Source: a virus
IMG/VR virus record: IMGVR_UViG_3300006790_000058
Coordinates: 1 to 34,701 of that record
DNA: 34,701 nucleotides
Reading direction: 5' to 3' (one strand)
Of this stretch, positions 31,169 through 34,701 are shown in pieces (position 1 is the first letter of the stretch; the number at the start of each line of letters is the position of its first letter). The notes under the pieces were generated by a model. The model ran no database searches, was not told the DNA's origin, and worked only from the letters and a program-made list of their open reading frames with translations. The position numbers and the translations under genes were made by a program.

Positions 31169-31717
31169 TTATTCTAAGTCCAATAAGTTCAAAAGCCCAA
31201 AGTCTTTAGCAAAATCCCTTGAAATAGGTTTACCATTGAAATATCCCCGTATTTTCCCTCTCTCATCCAATATCAACAATCTTGCTCCTGCCGTCTTTCC
31301 ACCTTTCCCTGCCATTTCGATTGCTGCTTGAAGATCCCCATGAGTGACCTTGTCGTCTGCTCCAACAAAGGTAATGTCGTCACCTTTGTTGGAGCTTGCT
31401 TTAAGGACTCCACCGTTTTCTTTCAATGCCCTTTTTAATTCATTTTTTCTAAAAACAGGACTTATCAAAGAAAGTGTTTCTTTGTTCAGGAACCTTTTGG
31501 CTGTTTTCATTCCTTTACCAATCGGTGTCATGGATGCTGCGGTGATCGCTGCTGCCATGGGAGACTCTTTCGCATTTGCCAATGCTTCTGCATCATCGAG
31601 TAGAAGAAAATCCGCAAGCGACTGTATCCCTGACGACAATGCACCATCTGCTACAGGTGCCAATGGTCTGGAAAAATCTTTTACCTTGCGCCTTGCCTGT
31701 TCAATGATATCTGGCAT
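31169..31717 (-). CDS. Unknown protein between terminase and portal
   Basis: 182 residues. N-terminal helix (IIEQARRKVKDFSRPLAPV), a hydrophobic middle (SPMAAAITAASMTPIGKGM) and a C-terminal alpha/beta domain (GDLQAAIEMAGKGGKTAGAR, then LLILDERGKIRGYFNG). Nothing recognised. The gene contains a 14-bp perfect DNA inverted repeat. The RBS is weak, with AAGGG 12 nt before the ATG at 31717. Confidence 0.5.
   Translation of the reverse strand: MPDIIEQARRKVKDFSRPLAPVADGALSSGIQSLADFLLLDDAEALANAKESPMAAAITAASMTPIGKGMKTAKRFLNKETLSLISPVFRKNELKRALKENGGVLKASSNKGDDITFVGADDKVTHGDLQAAIEMAGKGGKTAGARLLILDERGKIRGYFNGKPISRDFAKDFGLLNLLDLE
31359..31395. repeat. 14-bp perfect inverted repeat inside the 31169-31717 gene
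   Basis: GCTCCAACAAAGGT (31359-31372) pairs with ACCTTTGTTGGAGC (31382-31395) around a 9-nt loop. It encodes residues around ASSNKGDDITFVGADD. Confidence 0.92.
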
Positions 31718-31723
31718 GGATGG

Positions 31724-33241
31724 TTACGCCCTTTTTCGTCTGTTCATCTTCTCAGACATATCTCTTGCAGAGGATAAAATATTTTGTCCATACATAATAT
31801 CTCTTCTCTTCTTCGTATGGACACTGAACCCAGGGGAATATGTCGTATCCAACACGCGCCCCATCAAACTCAGCGTATCTACAGTATCGTCATGGGCACC
31901 ATGTGGGAAATGCATCAACTCATCAACAACGGCACTTGTCCACGAAGAATGCTTAGGAAAGAATATCTTGCCCATTGCCATGCGACCACGTATGCTCTGC
32001 GCCCGTTGTGCCTTGCTTTGCACTGACGGTAACGACTCCACATCGCAATACACACCACGCTCACCCATCATCTGCCTCAAGAAGGGTCCAACTGATCGGT
32101 CTATCTGACCCTTTTCACCGACCCACTGCACAGGCTTCCACTCCTTCATCATCGCAATCATCACCTCTACCCATACATATGAGTCCGACTGCTCACGGTA
32201 ACAGTCCAACACATATATATCTTTGTCTGCTGTGATGCCAAAAACCATGTGAACCGTGTAGTCACCACCCTTGTCGGTGACAGCAAAGTCACTGGTGGCA
32301 TATATCGTCATATCATCGGTATCTGGTCGCTTGCCATAATACTGTATCCACTCCTGCTTGAAAAAATCTCCCTCTTCAGGAGTCGGGTGCTGCTGATACA
32401 TCGCTGACCAGAACCTGTTGCTACCACTTGCGGTGAACAACTGTCGTGTCTCTTCAAGCTTTTCTAACGAATACCAACTGGGCCACAGTGCCTCACCGAC
32501 TTTTCTCCCTAAAACATCGTTTTCCTCTGCTATGGCAGGTAATTTCAGCACATCCCACTGCTGACCACCCTCTTCCATGTCGTTCAGCAGTCTTCCCGAC
32601 AGGTCATCTTCATGCCAACGGGTCTGCACGACAACAATTCTTCCTTCAGGCTGTAGGCGCGTATATGCTACTGTTGCAAACCAATCCCACACCTTGTCGC
32701 GTATGAGCTCAGAATCTGCTTCTGAAGCATCTCTGACCGGATCATCGATGATAAAGAGATCGGCACCTCGCCCTGTTGTTGCGCCTTGCACACCCACAGC
32801 CATATACACACCGTCTTTGTTGGTATGCCACCGATTTGATGCTTTTGAGTCCGGTGCTAAAGACACTTCGGGGAATATTTCACCAAACTCATTGTCAGAG
32901 ATCGTATTTCGCACTTTTCTGCCAAAATCTTCGCTCAGCCTACCCGAATATGATGCTGTGATGATCTGCTTTGTCGGATTCCTGCCAATAAACCATGCCG
33001 GAAAATACACACTCGCCAATGTGCTCTTGCCCGATCTTGGTGGCATGAAGATCATCAACCGCTTGATATCGCCACGCTCTACTGCCATCAACTTGTCAGC
33101 AATCAATCTGTGGTGCTTGGCACATTCAAACTCAGGCATCACGTTCTGCGTGAAGCTTACCAGGTCATCTTGCCCCGACTTCTGCTTGATATATCCCTTC
33201 AAGCTCTCAATCTGCTTGTGGAGGTCTGCAATGTCTGGCAT
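31724..33241 (-). CDS. terL: Terminase large subunit
   Basis: 505 residues. The ATPase domain has Walker A MPPRSGKST (66-73) and Walker B DLFIIDDP (161-168), with TRWHEDDLSGRL (motif III region). The nuclease domain begins ATSDFAVTDKGGDYT (Asp about 318), with WVGEKGQI and HDDTVDTLSLMG (Asp 451/452), the RNase H-like triad. This motor cuts and pumps DNA into the procapsid through the portal. The ATG at 33241 sits 5 nt after a long hairpin and has only a GGG, inside the stem, as RBS, so the hairpin may control its translation. Confidence 0.95.
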   Translation of the reverse strand: MPDIADLHKQIESLKGYIKQKSGQDDLVSFTQNVMPEFECAKHHRLIADKLMAVERGDIKRLMIFMPPRSGKSTLASVYFPAWFIGRNPTKQIITASYSGRLSEDFGRKVRNTISDNEFGEIFPEVSLAPDSKASNRWHTNKDGVYMAVGVQGATTGRGADLFIIDDPVRDASEADSELIRDKVWDWFATVAYTRLQPEGRIVVVQTRWHEDDLSGRLLNDMEEGGQQWDVLKLPAIAEENDVLGRKVGEALWPSWYSLEKLEETRQLFTASGSNRFWSAMYQQHPTPEEGDFFKQEWIQYYGKRPDTDDMTIYATSDFAVTDKGGDYTVHMVFGITADKDIYVLDCYREQSDSYVWVEVMIAMMKEWKPVQWVGEKGQIDRSVGPFLRQMMGERGVYCDVESLPSVQSKAQRAQSIRGRMAMGKIFFPKHSSWTSAVVDELMHFPHGAHDDTVDTLSLMGRVLDTTYSPGFSVHTKKRRDIMYGQNILSSARDMSEKMNRRKRA

Positions 33242-33246
33242 AGAAA

Positions 33247-33309
33247 AACCCGATGGAGGATCATACAGAGTGGGTTAGGGCACTCTGACCCGATCCCTGC
33301 CATCGGGTT
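33247..33309 (-). promoter_or_regulatory. Long nested stem-loop just before the terminase start
   Basis: AACCCGATGG (33247-33256) pairs with CCATCGGGTT (33300-33309), 10 bp. Inside lie GGATC/GATCC (33258-33262, 33292-33296) and CAGAGTG/CACTCTG (33266-33272, 33281-33287). On the minus strand the stem ends in a short TTTTC and then the ATG. It may be an intrinsic terminator, a block on the terminase RBS, or a packaging site. Confidence 0.75.
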
Positions 33310-33347
33310 AAATTCAAAATCAAATGCGTTGTTTAAAGGGGTAACTC

Positions 33348-33698
33348 TTACACGACTTCTGCCTTCTTCATCGCCTCTGCCTGTTTCGTCAAGTCATCCA
33401 ACTCCTCAAGCAAACCACTCACATCGATATCATTATCCAACTTCGACTGAGAAACATGGTGCTGCGTAACATGCGATGCCTTCAAACTCGGAAACGCCTT
33501 ATCCATTATCAACTTCATCGCCTGAATCTGCTCACCAAAGGTCGGCACATCTCCATTCACCATCTCACCATTAGCAATCTGCACCAACCTCTGGAACCCC
33601 GATGTCGCCTCCGCAAAGTAATTCTGCAAAGATGCCACCGACCCACTGTTGATGTAATCCTTCAACTGATTGCGCTGCACAACCTGTAGCTTATCCAT
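33348..33698 (-). CDS. terS: Small terminase subunit candidate
   Basis: 116 residues from ATG 33698, which has GAGG 10 nt upstream. Mainly helical (DKLQVVQRNQLKDYINSG, SLQNYFAEATSGFQRLVQIA, FGEQIQAMKLIMDKAFP), ending in a charged helix (LLEELDDLTKQAEAMKKAE). It lies directly before the large subunit, where small terminases are found, and is in the usual size range. No clear N-terminal helix-turn-helix motif is visible, so the call is positional. Confidence 0.55.
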   Translation of the reverse strand: MDKLQVVQRNQLKDYINSGSVASLQNYFAEATSGFQRLVQIANGEMVNGDVPTFGEQIQAMKLIMDKAFPSLKASHVTQHHVSQSKLDNDIDVSGLLEELDDLTKQAEAMKKAEVV

Positions 33699-33720
33699 AA
33701 CATTATCACCTCTACAACAC

Positions 33721-33750
33721 AATATATGTTATACACCACCTTTTATGCAA
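33721..33750 (-). promoter_or_regulatory. Promoter candidate for the packaging and virion genes
   Basis: On the minus strand TTGCAT (33750-33745), an 18-nt spacer and TATATT (33726-33721) give the same architecture as the 8529-8558 candidate. The start would be near 33714, 16 nt before the small terminase ATG. Confidence 0.45.
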
Positions 33751-33776
33751 CACCTTTTCCACAACATATCGTAGTT

Positions 33777-34190
33777 CTACAACCATACAGACCCCATTTC
33801 CTGTCTCAATACCAACTCGCAAGAGTTGAGGGCAGTCGCATTGGTGCGCTTGCGTTTGCGACTGACTCGTCGTGCATGTTTCAAATCTTCCCACGAAACG
33901 AGCTCAATATCCAACAAATCTGCCTCGCCACGCATATAGTGGCTCATATATGCAGACCGACAATCCACCTCCATGGACTCAACAGTCTTCTCCCAACGCA
34001 CCTCACAAGAAATATCCCACTGCTCACGACTGATAAACTCACCTTCATAACACTCCCTCGCCAATATCCGATACTGTTGAGACTGCTTATACCTTGCGGT
34101 ATTCACCGGAGGATGAGGAGGTATCGCTTGATTCAGTATCGCAAAAGATGGTCTCAACTTACGCAAACTCCCATGCCAGCAGTGGTACAT
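33777..34190 (-). CDS. Unknown protein upstream of the terminase genes
   Basis: 137 residues. Tyr/Glu/Arg-rich middle (RILARECYEGEFISREQW, CEVRWEKTVESMEVDCR, YMRGEADLLDIELVSWED) and a basic stretch HARRVSRKRKR. The ATG at 34190 has AGG 8 nt upstream. No family recognised. A long frame on the other strand covers the same area but has no RBS and is considered a shadow. Confidence 0.45.
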   Translation of the reverse strand: MYHCWHGSLRKLRPSFAILNQAIPPHPPVNTARYKQSQQYRILARECYEGEFISREQWDISCEVRWEKTVESMEVDCRSAYMSHYMRGEADLLDIELVSWEDLKHARRVSRKRKRTNATALNSCELVLRQEMGSVWL

Positions 34191-34432
34191 CGGTCTTGCC
34201 TACTACTTAAACTCAACTTGATATAACCACAACTTCCGTTTAAACGGATGGAAAACAAGTACGTACTGGGGGGGTGGGTATTAAAATCAACTTGTCATAT
34301 CCGATCCGAATCGTCGGGCGCTCGGACACATGAACGATTGCTCATATGAGTGACATGACACACCTGAGCAGGTGAAGTGATAGTCCAGGTCATCGCCCTA
34401 AGTGATTGCAAGAGTGGGGGATATGTGATACG
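34191..34432. promoter_or_regulatory. Palindrome-rich spacer between the repressor and the next gene
   Basis: Perfect palindromes: TCCGTTTAAACGGA (34235-34248), AGTACGTACT (34258-34267) and CTCATATGAG (34341-34350), plus CACCT/AGGTG (34361-34374). A G7-T-G3 run follows at 34268-34278. Their position behind a repressor-like gene suggests operators. No promoter could be named. Confidence 0.5.
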
Positions 34433-34701
34433 CTATTCGATGTCTGGCAATCGATCGCCATTGAGTTCGTAAACGGCTGCGACAAAACGCCTATATACTC
34501 TAACCTCATGTACTAGCATCTCAATTGCAGATTGCAATGATGGCGTCTGCATTAGATCGGTGGGTTTGCAATCAAGCACAGCACATATTTTATGGACGGT
34601 AGCTGGAGAGGCGTTGCTACCCCTGCACAGATTATGTAGGAGTGCTCGAGCAATCCCGGTCTCTCTTGCCAGATCGGCTATCGTTCTTCCTGTGGATAGG
34701 G
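34433..34701 (-). CDS. Partial XRE/Cro-like transcriptional regulator
   Basis: The frame is open from the window edge to TAG at 34433-34435, giving 88 residues; the start is outside. The first part, TIADLARETGIARALLHNLC, then RGSNASPATVHKICAVLDC and KPTDLM, is the lambda-repressor-like helix-turn-helix (helices 2-5) of the XRE family; helix 1 is missing at the edge. The remainder is a helix (QSAIEMLVHEVRVYRRFVAA). A repressor or Cro-type regulator in front of a palindrome-rich region would fit phage gene control. Confidence 0.75.
   Translation of the reverse strand, partial: LSTGRTIADLARETGIARALLHNLCRGSNASPATVHKICAVLDCKPTDLMQTPSLQSAIEMLVHEVRVYRRFVAAVYELNGDRLPDIE

Noticed and set aside
33726-34226. 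166-codon plus-strand frame
   Set aside because: No RBS, opposite to all other genes, and lies opposite a more protein-like minus-strand gene; composition is that of an antisense shadow.
34268-34278. G-quadruplex at the G7-T-G3 run
   Set aside because: Only two G runs are present, so a four-tract quadruplex cannot form locally.
1-34701. Window as a complete circular genome
   Set aside because: Joining the ends gives a 26-residue stub at the left and a repressor that would start without helix 1 at the right, and no terminal repeat is visible.
1-34701. CRISPR array, insertion sequence or integrase
   Set aside because: No spacer-repeat pattern, transposase or recombinase motif was seen.

Overview
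The window reads as one stretch of a tailed-bacteriophage genome. Essentially every gene lies on the minus strand, packed with 1-16 nt stop/start overlaps (ATGA, GTGA, TAATG) and Shine-Dalgarno sites of the AGGAG type. The packaging and virion genes (terminases, portal, scaffold, major capsid, adaptor- and nozzle-like proteins, S74 fibre) contain no tape-measure or sheath gene. This fits a short-tailed, podovirus-like particle. No integrase, att site, CRISPR, tRNA or rRNA was recognised. The host cannot be named from the sequence. A dockerin-like EF-hand and a PhyH-type dioxygenase hint at an environmental, perhaps marine or sponge-associated bacterium, but that is only an inference.

Layout, read from high to low coordinates in the direction of transcription. 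(i) 34701-33777: the C-terminal part of an XRE/Cro-like repressor cut by the window edge, a palindrome-rich spacer, and an unknown gene. (ii) 33750-26095: a promoter candidate, small terminase candidate, large terminase, portal, scaffold and major capsid protein, with several small unknowns. (iii) 26023-19446: further virion genes, interrupted by an inserted cassette of three glycosyltransferases and one Fe(II)/2-oxoglutarate dioxygenase. (iv) 19440-10026: a nozzle-like protein, three large probable internal/ejection proteins (one with polyproline and an EF-hand), and a fibre with a self-cleaving S74 chaperone domain. (v) 10029-8700: small membrane and coiled-coil proteins in the place of a lysis cassette, ending in a terminator. 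(vi) 8558-8404: a promoter followed by a leader in which a terminator hairpin competes with a 14-bp alternative pairing, an attenuator-like design. (vii) 8403-1: the DNA-metabolism block. It holds small zinc-motif proteins, a Rad52-like annealing protein, a SWIM-finger protein, a PD-(D/E)XK-like nuclease, a RusA resolvase, an RHH protein, a cytosine-C5 methyltransferase and a phage sigma-70 factor, with structured non-coding stretches between them.

How the genes fit together: the leader region probably gates the replication/recombination block, which ends in a sigma factor that could redirect host RNA polymerase. The terminase promoter candidate at 33721-33750 has the same TTGC..-N18-TATATT architecture as the leader promoter and would drive packaging and virion genes. 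The glycosyltransferase/dioxygenase cassette sits inside the virion operon, so its products are probably made with the capsid. Modification of virion proteins is one possibility. The most unusual elements are this cassette, the attenuator leader, and long perfect hairpins inside and next to coding sequences (MTase gene, 31169-31717, terminase start).
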